Positions 13,360-19,879 of a DNA stretch of 22,663 nucleotides are shown piece by piece (positions within the stretch are counted from its first letter, which is position 1; every line of letters starts with the position of its first letter). Origin of the DNA: CAZWVM01 sp964637705 (GTDB lineage: Bacteria > UBA8481); contig CAZWVM010000037.1 of the NCBI GenBank assembly GCA_964637705.1, positions 1 to 22,663 of the forward strand. The letters run 5' to 3'. The notes below the pieces were generated by a model that had not been told where the DNA came from, searched no databases, and was given only the letters and a program-made list of their open reading frames with translations. Made by a program: the position numbers and the translations under genes.

Positions 13360-13446
13360 GGAGAGGTGCGAGAGTGGTTGAATCGGCCGGTCTCGAAAAC
13401 CGGTATACCCGCAAGGGTATCGAGGGTTCGAATCCCTCCCTCTCCG
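13360..13446 (+). tRNA. tRNA-Ser (anticodon CGA)
   Basis: A class II tRNA of 87 bases. The acceptor is GGAGAGG/CCTCTCC with discriminator G. The anticodon stem CCGGT/ACCGG encloses loop CTCGAAA, giving anticodon CGA (reads UCG). The long variable arm is ATACCC-GCAA-GGGTAT, and the T arm GAGGG/CCCTC has loop TTCGAAT. The 3' CCA is not encoded (CAG follows), so it must be added after transcription. Confidence 0.95.
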
Positions 13447-13486
13447 CAGCCCCGTTTTTCAGGGGCGCAGGAGATGCCGATGAGAT

Positions 13487-13505
13487 GCGCGGCAGGAAGC
13501 CGCGC
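13487..13505. terminator. 7-bp GC hairpin downstream of tRNA-Ser(CGA)
   Basis: GCGCGGC-AGGAA-GCCGCGC lies 40 bases after the tRNA. There is no T-tract. A second weak stem, GCCCC/GGGGC with a T-rich loop, sits at about 13449-13466. Together they may end the tRNA transcript. Confidence 0.35.
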
Positions 13506-13582
13506 CTCCCTGGGGATTCGCGGATCGCCACGACGGCGAACGCACATCCCTCCCTCTCCACGCGCGTTTTGACACCCCGATC

Positions 13583-13867
13583 ATGACCGAAGTCACTTTC
13601 TGCGACCGGTGCGGAGCGATGCTCGGTCCGGGAGGACGATACCGGCTCAAGCTCGCCCTCCAGCAGGCCGCCGAGCCCCTCGAAATCACCCCCGCTGATC
13701 TGAAGAAGGATCTCGCCGCCGAGATCGAACGGACGATCGCCGAGCTGGATCGCTGTGACCCGAAGGAACTCGAGGAAGACGTGCACATCGAGTTCGCCTC
13801 CGACCTCTGCCGGTCCTGCCGCGATGCCCTCGCGAAACGCCTCAAGAAGGCCGCCGGCCGAAATTGA
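13583..13867 (+). CDS. Small two-CxxC (zinc-ribbon-like) protein of unknown function
   Basis: A 94-residue protein. CDRC (Cys7, Cys10) lies at the N-terminus and CRSC (Cys76, Cys79) near the C-terminus. The middle is charged and predicted helical (LKKDLAAEIERTIAELD), and the end is basic (RDALAKRLKKAAGR). Two widely spaced CxxC pairs suggest a single zinc site that closes the chain on itself, but no named family is recognised. The ATG at 13583 has no clear ribosome binding site. The stop TGA lies inside the -35 element of the tRNA-Ala promoter. Position between tRNA genes says little about function. Codon use and the Cys pattern argue that it is a real gene. Confidence 0.66.
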   Translation: MTEVTFCDRCGAMLGPGGRYRLKLALQQAAEPLEITPADLKKDLAAEIERTIAELDRCDPKELEEDVHIEFASDLCRSCRDALAKRLKKAAGRN

Positions 13868-13892
13868 CAAGGCGGGCCTCCCACGCCATAAT
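13864..13892 (+). promoter_or_regulatory. Strong sigma-70 promoter of the tRNA-Ala/tRNA-Ser pair
   Basis: TTGACA (13864-13869, perfect -35), a 17-bp spacer, and CATAAT (13887-13892, one base from consensus). The start would be near 13899, just before tRNA-Ala. The -35 box contains the stop codon of the upstream small protein. Confidence 0.78.
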
Positions 13893-13901
13893 GTGGACGT
13901 T

Positions 13902-13974
13902 GGGGATGTAGCTCAGATGGAAGAGCGCGACATTCGCATTGTCGAGGTCGAGGGTTCGACTCCCTTCATCTCCA
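13902..13974 (+). tRNA. tRNA-Ala (anticodon CGC)
   Basis: A 73-base tRNA. The acceptor GGGGATG pairs with CATCTCC and includes the G3-U70 wobble that marks alanine tRNAs; the discriminator is A. The anticodon stem CGACA/TGTCG encloses loop TTCGCAT, giving CGC (reads GCG). The D arm is GCTC/GAGC and the T loop TTCGACT. CCA is not encoded. Confidence 0.95.
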
Positions 13975-14005
13975 CGGACTTATAGATCATCCAAGAGTAC
14001 ACGAC

Positions 14006-14097
14006 GGAGAGGTCGCATAGCCCGGTCTAGTGCGCACGCCTGGAGCGCGTGTAGGCCCGAAAGGGTCTCGTGGGTTCGAATCCCACCCTCTCCGCCA
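14006..14097 (+). tRNA. tRNA-Ser (anticodon GGA)
   Basis: A class II tRNA of 92 bases with CCA encoded. The acceptor is GGAGAGG/CCTCTCC with discriminator G. The anticodon stem CACGC/GCGTG encloses loop CTGGAGC, giving GGA (reads UCC and UCU). A long variable arm contains GGCCCGAAAGGGTC, and the T loop is TTCGAAT. It lies 31 bases after tRNA-Ala without its own promoter, so the two are probably co-transcribed. Confidence 0.95.
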
Positions 14098-14134
14098 TGC
14101 GAGTTCGGACTGCGGATTGCGATTGGACTTCCCC

Positions 14135-14809
14135 ATGATGACACCCGTGCAGAAGTGGCCCGCCCTCGTCTTCGACCTCGATGGGACCCTCTATACATCC
14201 GAGACGATCCTGGGGCCCGCCTATGAAGCCGTGATCACGGATCGCAACCGGGCGTGGGGAATGTCCTATCGCGTGCCGACGGCCGCCGAGGTCCTCGCCT
14301 ACGTCGGCCGGCCCGGTCGCGAGATCATCACGAAACTCTTTCCCGACCTCGCGCCGGAGCGCGTGACGGAGACGTCGGACCGGATCCTCGTGGAACTCGT
14401 CGCGCTCATTCGCAAGGGCGGCGGCCGCGTCTTCGAGGGTGTGCACGAGACGCTGGCCGGGATCAAGGGCGGAGGGGCCGAACTCTCCATCGTTTCCAAC
14501 TGCCGTCGCTCCTACCTGGAGGCGATCCTCGAGACCTTCGCGTTGAAGGAGTACTTCCGGGAGGCGTGGTGCAACGAGGACGCTCCGGAACTGGGCAAGA
14601 ACGGACTCCTCGTCCGGGTGCTGGCGGGGCGGAAGGGCGTCATGATCGGCGATCGCGCCTCCGACGGCGTCGCGGCCCGCGGCGCGGGTGTTCCCTGGAT
14701 CGGCTGCGCCTTCGGGCACTCCGCGCCCGACGACGCGGAGCTTGCCGGAGCCGATGCCGTCATCCGGGATTTTACCGACCTGCCGGAGGCGCTGGCGCGC
14801 CTGGAATGA
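14135..14809 (+). CDS. HAD-superfamily phosphatase, Gph-like
   Basis: A 224-residue haloacid dehalogenase phosphatase. Motif I is VFDLDGTLY (Asp14, Asp16), with a helical cap at about 25-100. Motif II is SIVSNC, Lys lies in ELGKNGLL, and motif IV is MIGDRASDGVAARGAG. The fold is closest in style to phosphoglycolate phosphatase and related small-metabolite phosphatases; the substrate is not determinable. The ATG at 14135 (or the adjacent ATG at 14138) was chosen because further upstream the frame reads through tRNA-Ser. No strong ribosome binding site is seen. Convergent with the methyltransferase 12 bases away. Confidence 0.88.
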   Translation: MMTPVQKWPALVFDLDGTLYTSETILGPAYEAVITDRNRAWGMSYRVPTAAEVLAYVGRPGREIITKLFPDLAPERVTETSDRILVELVALIRKGGGRVFEGVHETLAGIKGGGAELSIVSNCRRSYLEAILETFALKEYFREAWCNEDAPELGKNGLLVRVLAGRKGVMIGDRASDGVAARGAGVPWIGCAFGHSAPDDAELAGADAVIRDFTDLPEALARLE

Positions 14810-14821
14810 CGATCGCGCCGC

Positions 14822-15550
14822 CTAGGGGCGGCGCGCGATCACCATGATCTCGTACTCGTCGAACTCGAGCGCACCCTTCCGCCAGTTCCCGGCCGTGCCC
14901 CCGCCCATCCATTTGATCTCGAGCCCGGCGACCCGGAAGATGAGGCGCAATTCCGTCGGCACGAAGGATCTCTCGCGCAACTGCTTCGCCGGGTCCGGCT
15001 CGTTCGCGGTGATCTCCGAGAGTTCGCTCATCGTCAGGGGATCGAAGAGACCGTCGGCGGGCTGGTGGAGCCGGGCGGGGCGCAGGGCGTTGAGGACCGT
15101 GACCACCAGGCGGCCGCCCGGCTTGAGGGCGGCGGCGATGTTCCGGAGGATCGCGAGCGGCTGCTCGACGGCATCGTCACCCGGGTTCAGGAGCCCGATG
15201 GAGCCTTCACAGAGGCAGATCGCGGCGTCGAAACGCGCCCCGAGCGAGAAGCTTGTCGCGTCGCCGTGGATCCATTCCACGACAACGCCGGCCCGCTCCG
15301 CCTTCTCCCGTGCCTGCGCGAGCATGCCTTCCGAGAGGTCGAGACCGGTGACGCGGAAGCCTCGCTTCCCCAGTTCCACCGCGTGGCGGCCGGTGCCACA
15401 GCCCACGTCGAGGATCGCCGCGCCGGGCGCGAGGTCGAGGTTCTCGAGGAGAAAGGCGATTTCCGCCTCAGTCGCCTTCGTGAAGATGTTGTCATCATAT
15501 TCCGGGGCGTGCCCATTGAAGAAGGTCCGCCAGGGTTTCGATTCGTTCAT
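14822..15550 (-). CDS. Class I SAM-dependent methyltransferase
   Basis: A 242-residue protein with a Rossmann methyltransferase fold. Motif I is ILDVGCGTGRHA (about 46-57), the acidic strand end is VTGLDLSEGML, then GDATSFSLGARFDAAIC and the motif LKPGGRLVVTVLN. The C-terminal quarter (ELRLIFRVAGLEI and beyond) is a typical substrate-cap extension of Methyltransf_11/25-type enzymes. The substrate is unknown. The ATG at 15550 was preferred to GTG at 15559 because GAGGAG lies 10 bases upstream of it but is too close to the GTG. It is divergent from the short-chain dehydrogenase. Confidence 0.9.
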   Translation of the reverse strand: MNESKPWRTFFNGHAPEYDDNIFTKATEAEIAFLLENLDLAPGAAILDVGCGTGRHAVELGKRGFRVTGLDLSEGMLAQAREKAERAGVVVEWIHGDATSFSLGARFDAAICLCEGSIGLLNPGDDAVEQPLAILRNIAAALKPGGRLVVTVLNALRPARLHQPADGLFDPLTMSELSEITANEPDPAKQLRERSFVPTELRLIFRVAGLEIKWMGGGTAGNWRKGALEFDEYEIMVIARRP

Positions 15551-15660
15551 GGATTCCACGCTCCTCGCGCAAGGTTACGTTGACCCCGCGCGAAGGCAAA
15601 GATGAAAGTGGTGATCGGAACCTCGAATTGCCTTATCATCGTTCCACCCAAGGAGTCGCC

Positions 15661-16470
15661 ATGACCGAGAGAACCCAGCGTCCCGTTGCCGTCGTCACCG
15701 GAGCCTCGTCCGGGATCGGGGAGGCCACCGCCCGCCGCCTCGCCGCGGACGGCTACGCCGTCGTCGTCGCCGCGCGCCGGGCCGACCGGCTCGAGGCGCT
15801 GGCCGAGGAGATCCGTTCGGCCGGCGGCGAGGCGCTCGTCGTGACGGGCGATATCCGCGACCTGGCGCATTGCGAATCGATCGTGGCCGCGGCCGAGGAC
15901 TGGGGTGAACTCGATGTCGTCGTCGCCAACGCCGGGCTCGGGTGCAGCGGTCCCTTCGAGGAGACGCCCGACGAGGAGATCCGCCGCGTCCTCGACGTGA
16001 ACGTCCTGGGGCTCATGCGCGTCGTCAAGGCGGCGATCCCGGGTTTGAAGCGTCGCCGCGCCGGCCGCCTCGTCCTCGTCGGCTCGGTCCTCTCCCGCTT
16101 CGCCACGCCCGGCACGGCGGTCTACACGGCCTCCAAGCACGCGGTCGCCGGTTTCGCCGATTCGATCCGCTTCGACCTGGAGCCCTACGGCGTGCGCGTG
16201 ATCACGATCATGCCGGGCTACACGAAGACGGAGTTCTTCGACGTGATGACGAGAGTCGGTTCGGAGTCGGAGGGTCTGGCCGAGAAGCCGCCGATCTACC
16301 ACACCTCCGAAGACGTGGCGAACGTGATCGCGCGCCGTATCGAGCGGCCGGTCGCGGAGGCGGTCGTCGGCGTCGCGAACCTGGCGCTTGTTCTTCTCGC
16401 CACGCGCCTGCCCTGCGCCTTCCGCGCGCTCATCCGGATCGTCAAGGCGAAGGAGCTCGCACCCCGGTGA
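15661..16470 (+). CDS. Short-chain dehydrogenase/reductase
   Basis: A 269-residue classical SDR. The NAD(P) loop is TGASSGIG (about 13-20), with the basic AARRADR after the second strand favouring NADP. Also seen are ANAG, VGSVLS with the catalytic Ser, and YTASK with Tyr155 and Lys159. The C-terminal segment (about 235-262) is hydrophobic, as in SDRs of the DltE/YqjQ type that sit near membranes. The substrate is unknown. The ATG at 15661 follows AAGGAG with ideal spacing. Its stop overlaps the ruvA start (GTGA), so it heads the tightly packed ruvA-pepA-ruvB run. Confidence 0.92.
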   Translation: MTERTQRPVAVVTGASSGIGEATARRLAADGYAVVVAARRADRLEALAEEIRSAGGEALVVTGDIRDLAHCESIVAAAEDWGELDVVVANAGLGCSGPFEETPDEEIRRVLDVNVLGLMRVVKAAIPGLKRRRAGRLVLVGSVLSRFATPGTAVYTASKHAVAGFADSIRFDLEPYGVRVITIMPGYTKTEFFDVMTRVGSESEGLAEKPPIYHTSEDVANVIARRIERPVAEAVVGVANLALVLLATRLPCAFRALIRIVKAKELAPR

Positions 16471-17045
16471 TCCGACAGCTCACGGGCCGCGTCGCGCGAA
16501 AGGACGGCAACAGCGTCGTCGTCGCGGTCTCCGGCGTCGGTTTTCTCCTCGAGGTCCCGGCCTCGACTCGCATCCCGCCGGAGGGTGAAACCGTGACGCT
16601 CTGGACGCACCTGCGCGTGCGCGAGGACGCCCTCGACCTCTTCGGCTTCGGGACGCCCGACGAGCTGGAACTCTTCGAGGCGATGATCGGCGTGACGCGG
16701 TTTCCCGCGAAGGCCGCGCTCTCGGTGCTCTCGCATGTCGGGGTCGAGGGATTCCGGCGCGCCGTGGCGAAGGGCGACGTGAAGGCCCTGACCGGGGCTC
16801 CCGGCGTCGGCTCGAAGACCGCCCAGCAGCTTCTCCTGGAACTGCGCGGCAAGATCGATCTCGAGGAACTGCCCGAGACGAAGCGCGGGAAGGGGGAACC
16901 GCTCGACGATCCGACGCTGGCCTTGATCGAACTGGGCGTGCCCGAGCCGGAGGCGCGGCTGAGGGTGAAGAAGGCCCGGGAATCGAATCCGGAGATCGAG
17001 GACACGGCGGAGATCGTGAAGATCGTATTGAAGAAGGGACGATGA
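16467..17045 (+). CDS. ruvA: Holliday junction DNA helicase subunit RuvA
   Basis: RuvA binds four-way junctions as a tetramer and loads the RuvB motor for branch migration in recombinational repair. The protein has 192 residues. The N-terminal OB-type domain starts MIRQLTGRV with the signature VVAVSGVGFLLEVP, and HLRVREDALDLFGF closes it. A helix-hairpin-helix region includes LTGAPGVGSKTAQQLLLELRGKI. The C-terminal RuvB-binding three-helix domain (LALIELGVPEPEA onward) is present. It starts at GTG 16467, overlapping the SDR stop by four bases. pepA follows after one base. Confidence 0.95.
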   Translation: MIRQLTGRVARKDGNSVVVAVSGVGFLLEVPASTRIPPEGETVTLWTHLRVREDALDLFGFGTPDELELFEAMIGVTRFPAKAALSVLSHVGVEGFRRAVAKGDVKALTGAPGVGSKTAQQLLLELRGKIDLEELPETKRGKGEPLDDPTLALIELGVPEPEARLRVKKARESNPEIEDTAEIVKIVLKKGR

Positions 17046-17046
17046 G

Positions 17047-18441
17047 ATGAAGAAGGAACTCGTGGCCTGGATGATATCGAAGCCGAAGATCGAGAAGGCG
17101 CCAGCCGGCTATGCCGCGGCCTGGAAGGCGGCGATCGAGCGATTCAAGCTGACCGGCAGGGCCGGGGAGACATGCCTCGTCCTTGACGGACCCGCACCGT
17201 CTCTTCTCGTGGGCGTAGGCGGCACCGACGGCGGCGCCGACGAAGCGCGCGCTGTCCACGAGGCCGCGATCCTCGCGCTCGACGCGGCGCGCCGGCAGAA
17301 GTTCGACCGGCTCGTTCTCGGCGGCGTCCCGCGCGCTCTCCGCGAGACGGCCCTGCGTGGTCTCGCGGCCGGCGCCTATTCCTTCCGCGTCACGGCCGCG
17401 AAGAAGGAGGCGCCGCCGGTCGAGACGAAGGTGCTCGAGGCGACGGCGGCCGAGGAACGGCGCGCGCGCGAGCTTGCGGCCGCGGTCTGTCTCTGCCGCG
17501 AGTTGGTGAACACGCCGTCCTCCGAGAAATACCCCTCCCGGCTCGCGGCGCGGATCCGCGAGGAGGTGAAGAGGGGAGGGGCCGGGAGCCGGGTCAGAAT
17601 CGAGATCTGGGACGAGAAGCGGCTGGCGCGCGAGAAGTGCCGCGGCGCCCTGGCGGTGGGACTCGGATCGGACCATCCGCCGCGCGTGGTGAAGCTGAGG
17701 TACGAGCCGCGCGGAGCGAAGAGGTCCATCGCGCTCGTGGGCAAGGGCGTCACGTTTGATTCGGGCGGACTGAGTCTCAAGACCCCTGACGGCATGAAGA
17801 CGATGAAGTGCGACATGGCGGGCGCGGCGGCGGTCGTGGCGTCCGTCCTGGCCGCGGCCCGGCTGAAGCTGCCGGTCCGGATCACCGCCTGGGTCGGGCT
17901 CGTCGAGAACATGCTGGGCGGCTCCGCCTACAAGCTCGGCGACATCATTCGCCACCGCAACGGCAAGATGACGGAGGTCCTGAACACGGATGCGGAGGGA
18001 CGCCTCGTCATCGCCGATCTCCTCGCGCTGGCCTCCGAGTCGAAGCCCGACTCGGTCATCGACCTCGCGACACTCACGGGCGCCTGCATGGTGGCCCTGG
18101 GCGAGGAGATCGCGGGGCTCTTCTCGACCGACGAGACCCTGGCGAAAGCCCTGCTTGCCGCTTCCGCGGCCGCCGGCGAGTGTCTCTGGCGACTGCCCCT
18201 GGGCCGGGATTTCCGCGAGAAGGTGAAGGGCGAGGTCTCGGACCTCAAGAACACCGGCGGCCGCTACGGCGGCGCCTCCTCAGCCGCGCAGTTCCTCTCC
18301 GAGTTCGTCGCGAAAGCGAAGTGGGCGCATCTCGACATCGCCGGTCCGGCTTTTCGCGAGTCGCGCGGAGCGGGGCGCCCCTCCGGCGCCACCGGCTTCG
18401 GCGTGGCGACGCTCGTCGAGTTTCTCGGGGGACAACGGTGA
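17047..18441 (+). CDS. pepA: Leucyl aminopeptidase, M17 family
   Basis: A cytoplasmic two-metal hexameric aminopeptidase that removes N-terminal residues from peptides. The protein has 464 residues. The C-terminal catalytic domain has GKGVTFDSGGLSLK (about 232-245), the metal-binding KCDMAGAAAV, the signature NTDAEGRLVIADLL (313-326), and DLATLTGACMVALG. The N-terminal macro-like domain is shorter and more divergent than in E. coli PepA (503 residues). It sits between ruvA and ruvB, one base after ruvA and overlapping ruvB by GTGA. E. coli PepA (XerB) also binds DNA in Xer recombination, so a link to recombination is conceivable but not shown here. Confidence 0.93.
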   Translation: MKKELVAWMISKPKIEKAPAGYAAAWKAAIERFKLTGRAGETCLVLDGPAPSLLVGVGGTDGGADEARAVHEAAILALDAARRQKFDRLVLGGVPRALRETALRGLAAGAYSFRVTAAKKEAPPVETKVLEATAAEERRARELAAAVCLCRELVNTPSSEKYPSRLAARIREEVKRGGAGSRVRIEIWDEKRLAREKCRGALAVGLGSDHPPRVVKLRYEPRGAKRSIALVGKGVTFDSGGLSLKTPDGMKTMKCDMAGAAAVVASVLAAARLKLPVRITAWVGLVENMLGGSAYKLGDIIRHRNGKMTEVLNTDAEGRLVIADLLALASESKPDSVIDLATLTGACMVALGEEIAGLFSTDETLAKALLAASAAAGECLWRLPLGRDFREKVKGEVSDLKNTGGRYGGASSAAQFLSEFVAKAKWAHLDIAGPAFRESRGAGRPSGATGFGVATLVEFLGGQR

Positions 18442-19454
18442 CCGAGGAAGTCCGCATCGTCACTCCTTCGGTCGTTCTCGAGGAGGAGAAGCTCGACCGG
18501 GCCCTGCGGCCGAAGAGCTTCGACGAGTTCGTGGGGCAGCGCAAGGTGGTCGAGAACCTCCAGCTCTCGATCGAGGCCTGCCGGCGCCGCACCGACGGTT
18601 CGGCCCTGGACCACGTGCTTCTCTCGGGGCCGCCGGGCCTGGGGAAGACCACGCTCGCCTCGATCATCGCCTCGGAACTGGGCGTGACCCTGCACTCGAC
18701 CTCGGGCCCGGTCATCGAGAAGGCGGCTGACCTCGCGGGTCTCCTCACGGCGCTCCAGCCGCGCGACATGCTCTTCATCGACGAGATCCACCGGCTGCCG
18801 AAGACGGTGGAGGAGTTTCTGTACGCGGCAATGGAGGATTACGTCATCGACATCATGCTCGACAAGGGCGCGGCCGCGCGTTCGATCAAGCTCTCCATCC
18901 CGCCCTTCACGCTCGTCGGGGCGACGACGCGCGCCGGGATGATCGCGGCTCCGATGCGCGAGCGCTTCGGTATCACGCACCGGCTGGATCATTACGGCCT
19001 GGAGGACATGACGCGCATCGTGGAGCGCGCGGCACGGCTCCTGAAGCTCACGGCGGAACCGGACGGGATCCGCGAGGTCGCCGGGAGGTCGCGCGGCACG
19101 CCGAGGATCTCGAACCGCCTGCTCCGACGCTGCCGGGATTACGCCGAGGTGAAGGCCGGCGGCGTGCTCACGCGCGACGCCGCCCGCAAGTCCCTCGACA
19201 TGCTCGACGTGGACCCCCTGGGGCTCGACGCCATGGATCGCCGGATCCTCGAGGCGATCATCGAGAAATTCGACGGCGGGCCGGTGGGCGCGGATTCGCT
19301 GGCCGTGGCGGTGGGGGAGGAACCGGGCACGATCGAGGAGGTGTACGAGCCCTACCTGATCGCGATCGGCATGATCAAGCGCACGCCGCGCGGGCGGGTG
19401 GCCCTGGCTCGCGCGATGGACTACGTGAGGGACCTTGAGCGGGCCCGTTCCTGA
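18438..19454 (+). CDS. ruvB: Holliday junction branch migration ATPase RuvB
   Basis: The AAA+ motor of the RuvAB complex. The protein has 338 residues. Seen: LRPKSFDEFVGQ, Walker A GPPGLGKTT (64-72), Walker B MLFIDEIHRL, sensor 1 GATTRAG, the PMRERFGI segment, and the arginine-containing PRISNRLLRRCRDYA. The C-terminal winged helix ends in PYLIAIGMIKRTPRGRVA. It starts at GTG 18438, overlapping the pepA stop. The next small gene begins inside its last 20 bases. RuvC is not in the window. Confidence 0.96.
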   Translation: MTEEVRIVTPSVVLEEEKLDRALRPKSFDEFVGQRKVVENLQLSIEACRRRTDGSALDHVLLSGPPGLGKTTLASIIASELGVTLHSTSGPVIEKAADLAGLLTALQPRDMLFIDEIHRLPKTVEEFLYAAMEDYVIDIMLDKGAAARSIKLSIPPFTLVGATTRAGMIAAPMRERFGITHRLDHYGLEDMTRIVERAARLLKLTAEPDGIREVAGRSRGTPRISNRLLRRCRDYAEVKAGGVLTRDAARKSLDMLDVDPLGLDAMDRRILEAIIEKFDGGPVGADSLAVAVGEEPGTIEEVYEPYLIAIGMIKRTPRGRVALARAMDYVRDLERARS

Positions 19455-19803
19455 CGGCGAGGAGCCGCGCCGGCTCCGATACACGGTGTCCCGTCACGAT
19501 ACCGGTTCCTCGGCGCACTACGATCTCTTCCTCGAATCCTCGCCCGGCGGATCCCTGCGCACCTGGCGGCTCGACGCGCCGCCCGAGTCGGGCGACGTCG
19601 CGGCGGAGGCTCTTCCCGAGCATCGCGCCGTCTACCTCGATTTCGAAGGCGAGATATCCGGCGGCCGCGGCCGCGTCGCGGTGCACGCGACGGGCTTCGG
19701 CCGGCTCTCGGGACGGCTCCTGACTCTGAACGGCGGCCCGAGCGCCGGGATCTACGTCTTCGCCGACGGCCGTCTCGTGGATCCGCGCCGGCACGAGGTT
19801 TGA
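19435..19803 (+). CDS. Small protein resembling the LigD N-terminal phosphoesterase domain
   Basis: A 122-residue protein. Motifs YTVSRHDTGSSAHYDLFLE, LRTWRLDAPP, and HRAVYLDFEGEISGGRGRV resemble the 3'-phosphoesterase (LigD_N) family, whose pattern is HD...HYDxRLE...L.SW. The His and Asp positions of HD and HYD are kept. The Arg of HYDxR is replaced (HYDLF), and the chain is shorter than a full phosphoesterase domain, so it may be inactive or bind rather than cut. Stand-alone short homologues of this style are known as conserved hypotheticals. The start is TTG at 19435, supported by GAGGGA three bases before it. It overlaps ruvB by 20 bases, so coupling with the DNA-repair run is likely. Confidence 0.75.
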   Translation: MSGPVPDGEEPRRLRYTVSRHDTGSSAHYDLFLESSPGGSLRTWRLDAPPESGDVAAEALPEHRAVYLDFEGEISGGRGRVAVHATGFGRLSGRLLTLNGGPSAGIYVFADGRLVDPRRHEV

Positions 19804-19820
19804 TGCACAATCGATTACCC

Positions 19821-19849
19821 TTGCCGTAAGCGCTTACCCGTGGCATAGT
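19821..19849 (+). promoter_or_regulatory. Promoter with a LacI-family-type operator in its spacer
   Basis: TTGCCG (19821-19826, -35), a 17-bp spacer, and CATAGT (19844-19849, -10). The spacer holds GTAAGCGCTTAC (19826-19837), a perfect 12-bp palindrome with the central CG typical of LacI/GalR-family operators. A repressor bound there would block RNA polymerase. The downstream gene is a predicted carbohydrate-active lipoprotein, which fits sugar-responsive control. No regulator gene is in the window. Confidence 0.62.
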
Positions 19850-19879
19850 CTCCCGCGAGGGGGAGAGAAAGGCGGTCTC

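Noticed and set aside
13569..13574. TTGACA as a -35 box for the small two-CxxC gene
   Set aside because: The -10 would fall inside the coding region and does not match.
12965..13870. 301-codon minus-strand frame
   Set aside because: It runs through tRNA-Ser(CGA), the structured repeat and the small two-CxxC gene; composition is non-protein-like.
13360..14097. tRNA genes as integration sites of a mobile island
   Set aside because: No integrase, no duplicated tRNA 3' ends and no change in base composition nearby; the shared Ser acceptor ends are expected of two serine tRNAs.
18264..19484. 406-codon minus-strand frame opposite ruvB
   Set aside because: Antisense shadow of ruvB; no motif, and ruvB is unmistakable.
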